DNA of 64,000 bases from Chthoniobacteraceae bacterium (GCA_028293625.1 JAQGOL010000035.1:186001-250000); one strand, 5' to 3'. Numbered from the stretch's first letter, positions 8,353 to 17,977 are shown. Program-made: numbers and translations. Notes: generated by a model from the letters alone, not told the origin.

Positions 8353-9345
8353 ATGAGCACCGCCACCGCCGAACCGCCCGCCGCTACGCAACTGAGCCAG
8401 CTTCAGCAGCTCAAAACTTTCACCAAAGTCGTCGCAGACACCGGCGATTTTGAATCGATGCGCGCTTTTCATCCGCAGGACGCCACGACCAATCCGAGCC
8501 TGATCCTTCAGGCCGCCACCAAACCCGAATACGCATTCATTCTCGAAAAGGTGGTGGCTGACCGCAAGAACTCGGGCCTCACCGGTAGTGCGCAGGTCGA
8601 AGACATTATCGACAATGTGCTCGTCGCGTTCGGACTTGAAATCCTCAAGATTGTTCCCGGCCGCGTCTCCACCGAGACCGATGCACGGCTCTCTTTTGAC
8701 ACACAAGGTTCCATCGACAAAGGCCGCCAGCTTATTGCCTTGTATGAAGCGGCCGGCATCTCCCGCGACCGGGTTCTGATTAAAATCGCCTCCACATGGG
8801 AAGGGATCAAAGCCGCCGAAGTGCTTGAAAAAGAAGGCATTCATTGCAATCTGACGCTCCTTTTCTCGCTCGCCCAGGCTGTTGCCTGCGCCAACGCCAA
8901 TGTGCAGCTTATCTCGCCTTTTGTCGGCCGCATCTACGACTGGTATAAGGCCGCCAATAAACGCGATTACACCGGTGCTGAAGATCCCGGCGTCCAATCC
9001 GTCGCTGCCATCTATAGTTACTATAAGAAGTTCGGGCACAAGACCGAAGTCATGGGCGCCAGCTTCCGTAATGTAAGCCAGATCATTGAACTGGCCGGTT
9101 CGGATCTTCTGACTATCAGCCCCGATCTGCTCGCCAAACTTGCCGCCAGCAACGATCCTATTGAACGGAAGCTTGACCCCGCCAAAGCCGCAGCGGATCC
9201 GATCGAGAAGCTGGATCTTGATGAGAAAACCTTCCGCTTCCTTCTCAATGAAGACGCGATGGCGACCGAGAAGACCGCCGAAGGCATCCGCAAGTTCGCG
9301 GCCGACATCGTCAAACTCGAGAAAGTGATCGCGGCGAAAGTCTAA
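8353..9345 (+). CDS. tal: Transaldolase
   Basis: A 330-residue pentose-phosphate enzyme moving a dihydroxyacetone unit between sugar phosphates. Visible signatures: D-A-T-T-N-P-S-L at residues 43-50, the Schiff-base lysine K144 in V-L-I-K-I-A-S-T, and [11 protein letters not shown] followed by [10 protein letters not shown]. Length fits the TalB-type subfamily (about 315-330). The ATG at 8353 begins a 20-residue polar leader before the conserved L-K-T-F-T-K-V-V; nothing better lies downstream. The gene is monocistronic and is followed by an intrinsic terminator at 9372. Confidence 0.97.
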   Translation: MSTATAEPPAATQLSQLQQLKTFTKVVADTGDFESMRAFHPQDATTNPSLILQAATKPEYAFILEKVVADRKNSGLTGSAQVEDIIDNVLVAFGLEILKIVPGRVSTETDARLSFDTQGSIDKGRQLIALYEAAGISRDRVLIKIASTWEGIKAAEVLEKEGIHCNLTLLFSLAQAVACANANVQLISPFVGRIYDWYKAANKRDYTGAEDPGVQSVAAIYSYYKKFGHKTEVMGASFRNVSQIIELAGSDLLTISPDLLAKLAASNDPIERKLDPAKAAADPIEKLDLDEKTFRFLLNEDAMATEKTAEGIRKFAADIVKLEKVIAAKV

Positions 9346-9371
9346 CCAAACCGCTTTTCATCCCTTGATGC

Positions 9372-9410
9372 AAAAGGCGCTGCCGCAAACCGGTGGCGCC
9401 TTTTTTGTTT
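9372..9410 (+). terminator. Intrinsic terminator after transaldolase
   Basis: Stem arms 9372-9384 and 9392-9404 (G-C rich core, two G-U pairs, outer A-U pairs), loop of 7 nt, then a T-run at 9401-9410. It stands 26 nt after the transaldolase stop. The A-rich left flank could let it serve epsI on the opposite strand too. Confidence 0.85.
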
Positions 9411-9419
9411 CAAGTCCGT

Positions 9420-10109
9420 TTAGCTGCGCTCGACGCTTTCTTTGTGAATCTTCGGAACAACCTGCCCGACGAAACTCTCAATCAACGCATCGGTTTCATG
9501 TTCATCGCGTCCGAACTTGGTCCGCTCCTTGGTGATAACCGCTGAGACGGTAATATAGGCCCAGCGCTGATTATAGCCTTTAAAAAGCCGATCCTTGAGA
9601 TCGATGATTGTGCGTTCAAAATGCGAGCCGGTTACATTCGTGTGACCCACAAACCAGTAGTAATAAAGATTGCGGTGCTGAACTGGCTTTTGGTCGGCTC
9701 CCAAAGCGGTTTGCAGGTTAGAAAGCCGGGTGGCGGGAATGGAACCATACCCGGGCACGGCGATAGTACGCGAGTGTTTGTCGGTAATAGTCCAGCCTTG
9801 CGCAGGCAGACACCGTTCAGGCCGATGAATGCTCGTATTCATGTCGTGACCCCCCAAAACGATGGAAACCTGAATTTCATCACCGCGTCCATTTTGATAC
9901 GCTTTGCGTGCGAACTCGGTTTCGCTCCCCAGCCCATCGATCTCCCGCTGGCTGACCTGCAGATCGTGACCCCACCATTCGCCCAAGGATTCCGGCAACC
10001 GCAGTTCAACCCCAACGGGTTGAAACAAAAGCTGCTTAGGCAACACAAAGACCGTGCTCAGCCCGGCAAGAAGCAGGGCCAATAATACCGCCAGCCGTTT
10101 AGTAGTCAT
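9420..10109 (-). CDS. epsI: EpsI-family exosortase-associated protein
   Basis: A 229-residue protein with an N-terminal membrane anchor (residues about 6-25) and the EpsI hallmark H-R-P-E-R-C-L-P-A-Q-G-W near residue 95-106, then a soluble domain with N-L-Y-Y-Y-W-F-V-G. EpsI proteins occur beside, or fused to, exosortases in loci making extracellular polysaccharide; their precise biochemical role is not settled. The start overlaps the end of the exosortase gene by 11 nt, so both are probably translated from one transcript. It ends tail-to-tail with transaldolase across a shared hairpin. Confidence 0.9.
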   Translation of the reverse strand: MTTKRLAVLLALLLAGLSTVFVLPKQLLFQPVGVELRLPESLGEWWGHDLQVSQREIDGLGSETEFARKAYQNGRGDEIQVSIVLGGHDMNTSIHRPERCLPAQGWTITDKHSRTIAVPGYGSIPATRLSNLQTALGADQKPVQHRNLYYYWFVGHTNVTGSHFERTIIDLKDRLFKGYNQRWAYITVSAVITKERTKFGRDEHETDALIESFVGQVVPKIHKESVERS

Positions 10110-11127
10110 AAGAAATCGAAGCGCTCGGCTTACCGCTGCTGCCCGGTTTCACGGGCGGCTCCCCCGAAGGCGACCGCGGATCAAGCAGTTCCCTGAAGTT
10201 GAGGTTGACCACATTGCCGAAGCTCACCATTGCGGCCACCGCGATCGGAAAGAAAATAAATCCCGAGTAATCGTGATAAATTCCACCCGCCAGTTTGGGA
10301 CTGATAAAGCGGGCCACCAAAATCACGGTAAAAATGCGGCCAATATTGCCAATTACGGCAAAAATGATTGAACCGCCAAAGACAACGATTTTTTTCCAGA
10401 TCTCGCGTTGGGTAAAATGAACGTAAAGAGCCGTCAGAGTGATCATTGCCATCAGCGAACGAATGCCGCTGCATCCTTCCGCGATCTCAAAATTGAAGCT
10501 TCCATCCAGGGAGCGAATGGTGGTGCCGCTTGCCTCGATTTTTACTCCGACGATCGAAGCGAGAACGTTGCAAACCGAAGAGACCAGCAATTGAAGGCTG
10601 ACGGTTCCCTGCACGAGACCACCTATGGGAATCATAAAAAGAAGGAACACGCAGGGAAAAAGGCAGACCCGGGCGACCTGTTTTCCCCAAAGAAACCAGA
10701 CGATTCCAAGCACCAGCAATGGAAGCGCAAACACGGCAAGGCGCGGCTGAAGGGCACGCACCGAAAGCACAAAGCTCAGCAGACCCGCCCCGATAAGCCA
10801 AAGCCCCGCATTGGAAGGCTGCTTTGGAGCGGCCGCTAATTTATTGCGATGATACCAAAGCAGGAAAATGGAGATTGGAAGAATCACCACGGAATGCTCC
10901 TGATTGTTCTCGGCGTTCCACGATAACCACGCCCATCGCGCCGTGCTTTCCGCTCCGTTGACAAAGATTTTATAATAGCCAAAGAAATAACATAAGACCG
11001 CGAAAATAGCGGCCCAGAGGAATGCGCCGAGCGGGTGGTTTACACTCCAGCGTATACAATGCGCTGCCACCTCCTTTGGAGTGCTCGACGTCTCGGAATC
11101 GCAAAGGGATGGGGGAGTTTCCGACAT
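10099..11127 (-). CDS. Exosortase (EpsH/XrtA-like transmembrane cysteine protease)
   Basis: Exosortases are polytopic inner-membrane transpeptidase-like enzymes thought to process PEP-CTERM-type tails. The product (342 residues from ATG 11127) has about eight hydrophobic segments and the three signature residues in order: Cys219 in E-G-C-S-G-I-R, Arg264 in N-I-G-R-I, and His285 in Y-H-D-Y-S-G. Longer frames back to 11565 run over the divergent WecG-type gene, so the start is downstream of that; ATG 11154 and 11175 remain possible. Together with epsI it forms a two-gene operon, divergent from the glycosyltransferase operon by about 190 nt. No PEP-CTERM substrate was recognised in the window. 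Confidence 0.93.
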   Translation of the reverse strand: MSETPPSLCDSETSSTPKEVAAHCIRWSVNHPLGAFLWAAIFAVLCYFFGYYKIFVNGAESTARWAWLSWNAENNQEHSVVILPISIFLLWYHRNKLAAAPKQPSNAGLWLIGAGLLSFVLSVRALQPRLAVFALPLLVLGIVWFLWGKQVARVCLFPCVFLLFMIPIGGLVQGTVSLQLLVSSVCNVLASIVGVKIEASGTTIRSLDGSFNFEIAEGCSGIRSLMAMITLTALYVHFTQREIWKKIVVFGGSIIFAVIGNIGRIFTVILVARFISPKLAGGIYHDYSGFIFFPIAVAAMVSFGNVVNLNFRELLDPRSPSGEPPVKPGSSGKPSASISYDY

Positions 11128-11317
11128 AGAAAGTGGCGCCAACTTAAACGGCATCCCGCCTACTTCAATCTCCATCCTTATGGAGTTGCCCGATGGTTTG
11201 CCCTTTGCTCCGGCGGAATCCAAGCAGTGTGTGCAAACCGAGCGTGGCCGGCGGCTGTTCCCTGTTGCATCATAAGAGGTGTGCTGCATTCTGCCGTCCC
11301 CAATCCACGAGTCCCAA

Positions 11318-12103
11318 ATGTCTTTAGCCTCGGAAATCCCCCGATTCAACGTTCTCGGAGTCGCGCTTAGTGCGATGAATGTGCGCGTTGCCACCAACGC
11401 AATGCTTGAAGCCGTCCGGCTGCGGCGCAAAGGGTACATTTGCGTCACCGGCGTGCATGGAATCATGGAGGCGCGCAACGATCCACGGTTCCGAAAGATT
11501 CTCAACGGTGCTTTTCTTAACACAACAGATGGAATGCCGCTTGTCTGGCTGGGAAGGCATGCCACGCGAAAAACAATCGACCGCGTTTACGGACCAGATC
11601 TCATGCTAGAAGTCTTCGAGGCGACACAGGCGACAACCTGCCGGCATTTTTTCTATGGCGGCGCGCCGGGCGTTGCCGAAAAACTGAAGGCCAGCCTCGA
11701 AGCCCGTTTTCCCGGAGTCACCATTTGCGGCGTTTATACCCCTCCCTTCCGGCCGCTTAATTCCGGGGAAACCGAGACTTTGGAGCGATTGGTTCGCGAG
11801 GCCCGCCCCGACATCGTTTGGGTCGGCCTCAGCACCCCTAAGCAGGAACGATTCATGGCCGAATATTTGTCGCTGCTGGAAGTGACTTTGATGGTTGGAG
11901 TCGGAGCCGCGTTTGATTTTCATTCCGGCCGGGTCCGCCAGGCGCCGCGCTGGGTCCAGCGCTCGGGGTTTGAATGGCTCTACAGAATGGCATGTGAGCC
12001 GCGCCGTCTTGCAAGACGTTATCTTGCCAATAATCCCCGTTTTTTGAGTGCCATCGCCCTTCAATTATCGGGCCTGCGCAAGTATCCGCTTGAAGAAAAT
12101 TAA
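11318..12103 (+). CDS. WecG/TagA/CpsF family glycosyltransferase (GT26)
   Basis: The 261-residue protein carries the family pattern: an N-terminal N-V-L-G-V segment, T-D-G-M-P-L-V-W around residue 69-76, F-F-Y-G-G-A-P-G, and V-G-L-S-T-P-K-Q-E-R-F-M near residue 170, followed by V-G-V-G-A-A-F-D-F-H-S-G. Members transfer N-acetylmannosamine or a related sugar to lipid-linked GlcNAc, an early step in building polysaccharide repeat units at the membrane. ATG 11318 is chosen because conservation begins just after it. It is the first gene of a rightward glycan operon, back-to-back with the exosortase. Confidence 0.93.
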   Translation: MSLASEIPRFNVLGVALSAMNVRVATNAMLEAVRLRRKGYICVTGVHGIMEARNDPRFRKILNGAFLNTTDGMPLVWLGRHATRKTIDRVYGPDLMLEVFEATQATTCRHFFYGGAPGVAEKLKASLEARFPGVTICGVYTPPFRPLNSGETETLERLVREARPDIVWVGLSTPKQERFMAEYLSLLEVTLMVGVGAAFDFHSGRVRQAPRWVQRSGFEWLYRMACEPRRLARRYLANNPRFLSAIALQLSGLRKYPLEEN

Positions 12104-12168
12104 GCGGTTGGCACATTCGCCCTCCCGTTGTATTCGGGTTTAATTCTTCCACCCCTTTATCTATTTCT

Positions 12169-13173
12169 GTGAAAACCATTCTTGTCTGCGGAGCCGGCGG
12201 ATTTATCGGCGGTCATCTTATTGCTGACCTGCGTCGCCAGGGTCATACAAATTTGCGCGCGGTTGATAAAAAACCGCTTTCAGAGTGGTATCAACGCTTT
12301 GATGATGTTGAAAATCTTCAGCTCAATCTTGAGCTTCTTGAGGATTGCGACACCGCTGTCAGCGGCTGCGGTTCGGTTTATAATCTGGCAGCTGACATGG
12401 GCGGAATGGGTTTCATTGAATTAAACAAGGCGCTTTGCATGCTTAGCGTGCTTATAAACACGCATTTACTCATTGCTGCACGCAAGTATGGAGTGGAGCG
12501 CTTTTTCTTTTCCTCAAGCGCTTGTGTTTACAATGGCGATAAACAGCGGGACCCAAATGTTACCGCTCTCAAAGAGGAGGATGCATACCCTGGCATGCCG
12601 GAAGATGGTTATGGCTGGGAAAAACTCTTCAGCGAACGCATGTGCCGCCATTTCCGGGAAGATTTTGGTGTGCAAACACGTGTTGCCCGCTACCACAATG
12701 TTTACGGCCCCTACGGCACCTTTGACGGAGGCCGGGAAAAAGCGCCGGCCGCGGTCTGCCGGAAAGTCATCAAGGCTAAAATGGATGGCGTTCACGAGAT
12801 CGAAATCTGGGGGGACGGCCATCAGACCCGGAGTTTCATGTATATTGACGACTGTCTTTACGGAACACAGACGCTCCTAAATAGCGATTACGTGGAGCCA
12901 ATCAATGTCGGAAGCAGTGAGATGGTGACCATTAACCAATTGGTCGACCTCGTTGAAGAAATCGCCGGGATCAAGCTTAAGCGCCGTTACAATCTCAGCG
13001 CCCCAAAGGGGGTCAATGGCCGCAATAGCGACAATACGCTGATCAAAGAAATCTTCGGCTGGGAACCGACCACCAAGTTGCGTGATGGAATGGAAAAAAC
13101 GTATCGCTGGATCTACGATGAAGTGCTCCGACAGCATACCAGTGGCGGAACTTCCGTGGTTAACCGATCCTAG
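12169..13173 (+). CDS. GDP-mannose 3,5-epimerase-like NAD-dependent epimerase
   Basis: A 334-residue short-chain dehydrogenase fold enzyme with a GTG start: G-A-G-G-F-I-G near residue 8-14, the Y-x-x-x-K pair in Y-G-W-E-K, and a series of stretches I recognise from plant GME: A-A-D-M-G-G-M-G-F-I, Y-G-P-Y-G-T-F-D-G-G-R-E-K-A-P-A-A, G-D-G-x-Q-T-R-S-F and G-R-N-S-D-N. GME converts GDP-D-mannose to GDP-L-galactose (and GDP-L-gulose). The match to these stretches is strong, but bacterial homologues can have other NDP-sugar substrates. Neighbours are glycosyltransferases, including a GT10 enzyme 10 kb away, which fits a GDP-6-carbon-sugar donor. Confidence 0.85.
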   Translation: MKTILVCGAGGFIGGHLIADLRRQGHTNLRAVDKKPLSEWYQRFDDVENLQLNLELLEDCDTAVSGCGSVYNLAADMGGMGFIELNKALCMLSVLINTHLLIAARKYGVERFFFSSSACVYNGDKQRDPNVTALKEEDAYPGMPEDGYGWEKLFSERMCRHFREDFGVQTRVARYHNVYGPYGTFDGGREKAPAAVCRKVIKAKMDGVHEIEIWGDGHQTRSFMYIDDCLYGTQTLLNSDYVEPINVGSSEMVTINQLVDLVEEIAGIKLKRRYNLSAPKGVNGRNSDNTLIKEIFGWEPTTKLRDGMEKTYRWIYDEVLRQHTSGGTSVVNRS

Positions 13174-13269
13174 AATCTTTCGTTCTCTAAAAACTGGCAA
13201 GTCGGGTGAAATGTTCGCGTCTGCTCTTCTTACCTTAAGAGCCGGCCTTTGGCTAATTCCGAGCTTTTA

Positions 13270-14358
13270 ATGAATGGATTGTCTGATCGCCCTCTGCCGC
13301 GGATTCTCATTCTGGAGCTGTGGGGCCTTGGAGATCTTTCTTTCCTGACGCTTTTCCTGAAGCAGGTTCGCGGCGAATTCCGTGTCACACTGGTTGGCAA
13401 AGCGCACGCCGCCGCCCTGCTGAGGGAAAGTTTCCCTGAGGTCGAGTTTCTGGAATTTGACGCGCCATGGACGAAGTTTCGAGGAAAGTATGAGCTCGCA
13501 AAGTGGCCCTGGCCAAAACTAGGCCGCCTTGTTCAAGCCCTGCGCTCGCGACGCTTTGACGCGGCGGTTTCGGTGCGGCCCGATCCACGGGACCACTTTT
13601 TAATGTGGCTTACAGGCGCGCGACAGCGATTTGGATTTGCCGGTCCGGGAAGCAGGCCGTTTTTAACCAACGCCCTGCATCGTCCAAGTATCAGACAGCA
13701 CAAGGTGGAAGACTGGCGCCTTCTTACCACCGCCATCACGGGGCGTGATGCTTCCCTGCTTAACCCATGGCTTGATCCGAATGCGGCCGTGTCGACTTCA
13801 GTCCAGACGGAGCTGAAATCGTTGTCCCGGCCACTTATTACCGTTCATACCGGGGCGCAAATGAAAGTGCGCCGATGGCCGGAGGTTTTTTTTCGCGACA
13901 TCCTAAAACGGATTCGCAACGAGTTTGATGTTTACATCGCGCTGGTCCCTGATCCGGATGGATATGGCGCAGGGCTCGCCGACTTGGCGGATCGCACATT
14001 CTCGTCGTTAAATTTCCCTGAGCTCCTCACGCTGCTGCGCTGCTCGAGCGTTCTACTCTGCAACGACAGCGGGCCGGGGCATCTTGCGGCCGCCCTGGGA
14101 TGTCCCACAATCGCTCTGTTTGGGCCAGGCAGCGCCGATTGGTTTCGCCCCTGGGGTCCTCAACATCACGTTGTCATCCGGGACATCTGCCCATGGCGTC
14201 CCTGTTTTGATTATTGCAGGTTCCCCGAGCCGATCTGCTTGACGCGTTTGGAGCCCGAAGTAGTCTGGCCGGAAATTCGCACGCAGTTGTGCCGCCGGCT
14301 AATACCAATCTCCCAATGCGACGACCCTTCTTGTTCCGGTGAACGTACCCAGCCCTGA
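13270..14358 (+). CDS. Glycosyltransferase family 9 (heptosyltransferase-like)
   Basis: A 362-residue GT-B protein: start segment I-L-I-L-E-L-W-G-L-G-D-L, a central T-V-H-T-G-A-Q-M-K-V-R-R-W-P motif, and the C-terminal nucleotide-sugar region C-N-D-S-G-P-G-H-L-A-A-A-L-G-C-P followed by F-G-P-G. Those are standard for ADP-heptose:LPS heptosyltransferases, though many family members in non-enterics use other sugars. I use ATG 13270; a TTG seven codons earlier is possible. The reading frame ends within the next gene, whose GTG start lies 20 nt before this stop. Confidence 0.88.
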   Translation: MNGLSDRPLPRILILELWGLGDLSFLTLFLKQVRGEFRVTLVGKAHAAALLRESFPEVEFLEFDAPWTKFRGKYELAKWPWPKLGRLVQALRSRRFDAAVSVRPDPRDHFLMWLTGARQRFGFAGPGSRPFLTNALHRPSIRQHKVEDWRLLTTAITGRDASLLNPWLDPNAAVSTSVQTELKSLSRPLITVHTGAQMKVRRWPEVFFRDILKRIRNEFDVYIALVPDPDGYGAGLADLADRTFSSLNFPELLTLLRCSSVLLCNDSGPGHLAAALGCPTIALFGPGSADWFRPWGPQHHVVIRDICPWRPCFDYCRFPEPICLTRLEPEVVWPEIRTQLCRRLIPISQCDDPSCSGERTQP

Positions 14359-15310
14359 TTCATCCAGCCCGTACGTGGTGGCAGTCACCGCAACTTATCG
14401 CCGGCCAAAAGAACTCGCGCGGTTGCTGGAAAGTCTGCCTGCCTCGGGTAAAAGCTTTCAACTAATTGTCGTTGTCGACAATTCAGCGGATGAGGCGATA
14501 AAACGCGTGGTCGATGCTGCGCCTTGCCGGACCCATTATGTTCGCGCGGAGAGTAACCTTGGATGCGGGGGCGGCTTGCGACTTGCCGAGGAAACGGCTA
14601 TGGAAGTTGCCGGAGCAGAGCTTACCCATCTTCTGATTTTAGACGACGACGCCGTGCTATCGCCCGGTGCTCTCGACCGGCTGGTTGGCGCAATGAGCAC
14701 GGCGGATGCGACGGCCGCTTATCCGGCCGTGATGAGTGAAAGCGGACTGGTAGGATGGACGCCGGGACTTCCGGAAATCAGCCGCCGGGACTATCATCGC
14801 CTCAATGTGCCTCTTGCTCTCTTTCGTGAGCGTTGTCCCCGCACAACGCTTTACTTTACCTGGGCTCCCGGCATTTGCCTGCTCGTTAGTCGTGCTGCCA
14901 TTGTGGCGGCAGGCTATCACCGTGACGATTTCTGGATTCGAGGTGAGGATCTCGACTTTAGTTTGCGCATAACGAGTGCCGGTCGAGGAGTGTTTGTTCC
15001 GGAAGTTCTCGTTGAGCATCTACCTCCTCCGATGACATCGGTCGGCTCGCAGGGGGAATACCTCAAACATTGTGCCATGCTCCAGAACGTGGCGTATATC
15101 GGTTGCCGCCTTCCTCATGGCCATGTAATCCGAAAGACGATCCCGGGAAATACGCTTCGGTTTCTCCGTACTTGGGGAGCAAAGTCATTGGGTGATGCTT
15201 TACGCGCCCTCTGGAGGGGTGCTGTGCAAAGTCATCCGGCCGGCAAAGGGGAAGGGGATACATTCCTTCAACGCTCTGCTAATCTCCACTCGACCAAAAA
15301 CGTGAAATGA
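14339..15310 (+). CDS. Glycosyltransferase family 2
   Basis: Inverting GT-A enzyme of 323 residues. Visible: V-A-V-T-A-T-Y-R-R-P near residue 13-22, V-V-V-D-N-S-A-D, N-L-G-C-G-G-G-L-R-L-A, the metal site L-D-D-D-A around residue 102, and G-E-D-L-D-F-S-L-R, the W-x-x-E-D-x-D-like acceptor/catalytic region. The overall pattern resembles rhamnosyl- or galactofuranosyl-transferases; with a UDP-galactopyranose mutase gene 5 kb away, a galactofuranosyl role is a possibility, not shown. GTG start overlaps the GT9 gene by 20 nt, so coupled translation is likely. Confidence 0.85.
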   Translation: MNVPSPDSSSPYVVAVTATYRRPKELARLLESLPASGKSFQLIVVVDNSADEAIKRVVDAAPCRTHYVRAESNLGCGGGLRLAEETAMEVAGAELTHLLILDDDAVLSPGALDRLVGAMSTADATAAYPAVMSESGLVGWTPGLPEISRRDYHRLNVPLALFRERCPRTTLYFTWAPGICLLVSRAAIVAAGYHRDDFWIRGEDLDFSLRITSAGRGVFVPEVLVEHLPPPMTSVGSQGEYLKHCAMLQNVAYIGCRLPHGHVIRKTIPGNTLRFLRTWGAKSLGDALRALWRGAVQSHPAGKGEGDTFLQRSANLHSTKNVK

Positions 15311-15398
15311 GCAGTGCGGACCGTCTGGTTTGCCAGATCTGATCCGGCGGTTTGCCTGTGATTGATCTTTCAGCGGTAGAACAATAGGGTCGCGCCGC

Positions 15399-16238
15399 AT
15401 GATCCGATTTTCGATTGTCACCCCTAGTTTTCGCAGCGGCCGCTGGCTTAAGCTCTGCATCCCATCGGTGGCGGATCAGGAGGGCGTGACGTTTGAACAT
15501 ATTGTTCAGGACTCGTGCTCGGATGACGAAACAGCTTTGTGGTTGCCGGGCGATCCACGCGTGACCGCCTTCATCGAGAAAGACAGCGGAATGTATGATG
15601 CCGTCAACCGCGGTTTCCGTCATGCCCAGGGTGAGTTGCTGGCGTACATCAATTGCGATGAACAATACCTTCCCGGTGTCCTCAGGAAAGTATCCGACTA
15701 CTTCGATATTCATCCCGAAGTGGATGCTCTCATCGCTGATTGCATCGTGGTGGACAGCGACGGCAATTACAAATGCGAGCGGAAATCAATGATTCCCCAG
15801 CTGTCCCATACACAGGTCGGCACCACGCTCAGTTTTCTAACCGCTGCTCTCTTTCTCAGAAGGCGGGTCCTGGAAAAACATCAGCTTTTTTTTGATACGC
15901 ATTGGCGGGATCTTGGAGATGTCGAATGGACCATGCGTGCCATCCGGGCAGGGATCCGATTTGGGGTGTTACGACAATTCACCACCATTTTCACCGATAC
16001 CGGCGAAAATATGAATCTTCTGCCGAACGCCCGTCGTGAAAAAGAGGAATTGCACTCGAAGGTGCCGTGGTGGCTGCGCGTGACAGCGCCTTTATGGGTG
16101 ATTCACTATCGGCTAAGGCGGCTTTTTGCCGGAGTTTACCGGTGTAAACCTCACGATTACGCAATTTATACTCCCGATAGCGCTGGGGAACGAAAGTTAT
16201 TTCACGTGGACAAGCCAACCTTTCGCTGGACCCGCTAA
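15399..16238 (+). CDS. Glycosyltransferase family 2 (WcaA-like)
   Basis: A 279-residue GT-A protein beginning M-I-R-F-S-I-V-T-P-S-F-R-S, with D-S-G-M-Y-D-A-V-N-R-G near residues 62-72, Y-I-N-C-D-E (the D-x-D-equivalent, here C-D-E) and G-D-V-E-W-T-M-R. The D-x-G-x-Y-D-A-x-N-x-G motif marks the common subgroup of small GT2 enzymes from polysaccharide loci. It is the last gene of the rightward operon starting at 11318, 88 nt after the preceding GT2, and faces the ligase-like gene on the opposite strand. Confidence 0.87.
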   Translation: MIRFSIVTPSFRSGRWLKLCIPSVADQEGVTFEHIVQDSCSDDETALWLPGDPRVTAFIEKDSGMYDAVNRGFRHAQGELLAYINCDEQYLPGVLRKVSDYFDIHPEVDALIADCIVVDSDGNYKCERKSMIPQLSHTQVGTTLSFLTAALFLRRRVLEKHQLFFDTHWRDLGDVEWTMRAIRAGIRFGVLRQFTTIFTDTGENMNLLPNARREKEELHSKVPWWLRVTAPLWVIHYRLRRLFAGVYRCKPHDYAIYTPDSAGERKLFHVDKPTFRWTR

Positions 16239-16336
16239 CTGCAAGAGATTGAGCTAACTGGCTGCTCTTTTCTGCTTTAATGCTTCGAGCATAACAACGT
16301 ACCAAAAGGCTTGGGCAGGCTTATCCTGGAGGCCTA

Positions 16337-17977
16337 TTACCCATTATTCAGCTGACCAAGCGGTTGACGTCTTGCCCTTTTGCGATCAGCTCGAATTGAG
16401 CGGGACGCGGGCATGGCTTGCTCTTTTTCCCGGGTGTTAAAATAATGCGAAGTAACAACGATAATTACTATCCATGAAAATGCGGGTGGAAACGCGGCAC
16501 CGGCGATAAGTCCAATTCCAACGTTGAAGATATGGAATATCAAACAGATCAAGGCCAGATTTTGAGCAGAATCATCTCGCGCAGGAATTCTCCATAATTT
16601 CAAAAGAAACAAGCCAAGCGCTAAATTCATCACCATAAACAGGATTGCACCCGTCAACCCGAACATGATGAGAAGATCTGACAGAAGGTTATGAGTTGAG
16701 CCTCGCCGAAGAGCGGTTTCCAAACCACCTTCATTACCTCGCAGTTTCATGTCTAATGTATCAGCATCGCTGTAAGAATAAGTAGCGCGGCCGAACCAGA
16801 AAATCCGCCAATCGGAACGCCATTCATGTATTGCACGGGAAAAGACATCTTTCCGCCAGTCAGTGGAGCTGGAGATATCGCCCACGGTATCAAAATCTTT
16901 GTTGATCAGCATCCACTGAAGCGAACGGCTTACCATCTTCGGAGCTTCCCTGACTTCCGTTGAGAAGAGGTTAACGGTTAGGAAAAGAATAGCTGCAGGC
17001 ACTGCCCCTGCGAAGATCACCCACGATTTTTTGCGCACAACAAGCACAATCGCTATTTGCAGCACAGCGACCGCTACAGTAAAGCGCCCTCCGCTTAGTA
17101 CCGCGCCGATAATGCTTAAAGCGATGCCAATCCAGCAAAGTGCCCGTGTAGCTGCTGTCTGTTTATGAAACCATTGGCTTGTTACCAATACCGTATAGAA
17201 CAAAGCGCCGAAAGGTCCCAGAAAACGGGTGGCATACGTGTTTTCAGCCAAGTCAAGGTAAGGAATGTAGACTCCAAAAACTTCATCTTCGGTTGAGCTT
17301 ACGCCGGCACTCTGTCCCGACCATAGAAAGTAAGCCCGCATTAATACGTTTGTAATAAGGCCGACAAATAGAAGCCGCGCAATGGCGCGCTGAATGTTCG
17401 ACCCGAATCGGAAAACGAGTGGCGGCCAGGTAAGAAAGTAAAAAAGAAGTGCAAACGGTGCTGACCATTGCACAGCCGTCTTCATCAGGTTTTTAAGTGA
17501 GAAGTCCTGCGGGCTAAACGGATTAAGAATATTAAAAATAGTATGCCCTGCCGCATATCCGAGCCAAGCAATTAGTAGGATTTTAAGTAACCGAAAACTC
17601 CAATGCGTTGTCAGTTCCGGAGGTTCAAAACGCATCTTACGCCACCAGGTTGTCCCAACCAGCAGCGCGCCAAAAACCAGGCTGGCTTCGCTATTTGCAA
17701 TTTTAAAACCGAAGCCGAAGTGAACAAAATCCAGGAATGCCCACAATAAGGCGGCCATCCATGTGAAAGGTTGTAAAGTCACCGGATAGATAATCAACAT
17801 CAGGCCGCTTACCACCCACGCCAGCCGTCCAAAATCTCCGCTTCCTGCCAGGCTCCCCAGATAGACCCCACAAACCAATACGGCAGCGGTGGCAAAGTGC
17901 AGGCCTGCCCGGGAGTAGTGTAGATCGTTGAGTCTCATCAGAATAAAAACGGTTCTATAGAATGAAGTCAGAGACAT
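16337..17977 (-). CDS. O-antigen ligase / polymerase-like polytopic membrane protein
   Basis: From ATG 17977 the product has 546 residues and about a dozen hydrophobic helices with one long loop near residues 395-455, the topology of WaaL/Wzy-type proteins. The loop ends in S-T-H-N-L-L-S-D-L-L-I-M-F-G, resembling the H-N motif of the O-antigen ligase family. Such proteins polymerise or transfer lipid-linked glycans on the periplasmic face. Specific function cannot be told from sequence. By eye, base composition is nearer 50% G+C than the roughly 58-60% of flanking genes, as is frequent for Wzy genes. Further in-frame starts exist up to 18139, which would crowd the divergent gene at 18151. Confidence 0.75.
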   Translation of the reverse strand: MSLTSFYRTVFILMRLNDLHYSRAGLHFATAAVLVCGVYLGSLAGSGDFGRLAWVVSGLMLIIYPVTLQPFTWMAALLWAFLDFVHFGFGFKIANSEASLVFGALLVGTTWWRKMRFEPPELTTHWSFRLLKILLIAWLGYAAGHTIFNILNPFSPQDFSLKNLMKTAVQWSAPFALLFYFLTWPPLVFRFGSNIQRAIARLLFVGLITNVLMRAYFLWSGQSAGVSSTEDEVFGVYIPYLDLAENTYATRFLGPFGALFYTVLVTSQWFHKQTAATRALCWIGIALSIIGAVLSGGRFTVAVAVLQIAIVLVVRKKSWVIFAGAVPAAILFLTVNLFSTEVREAPKMVSRSLQWMLINKDFDTVGDISSSTDWRKDVFSRAIHEWRSDWRIFWFGRATYSYSDADTLDMKLRGNEGGLETALRRGSTHNLLSDLLIMFGLTGAILFMVMNLALGLFLLKLWRIPARDDSAQNLALICLIFHIFNVGIGLIAGAAFPPAFSWIVIIVVTSHYFNTREKEQAMPASRSIRADRKRARRQPLGQLNNG

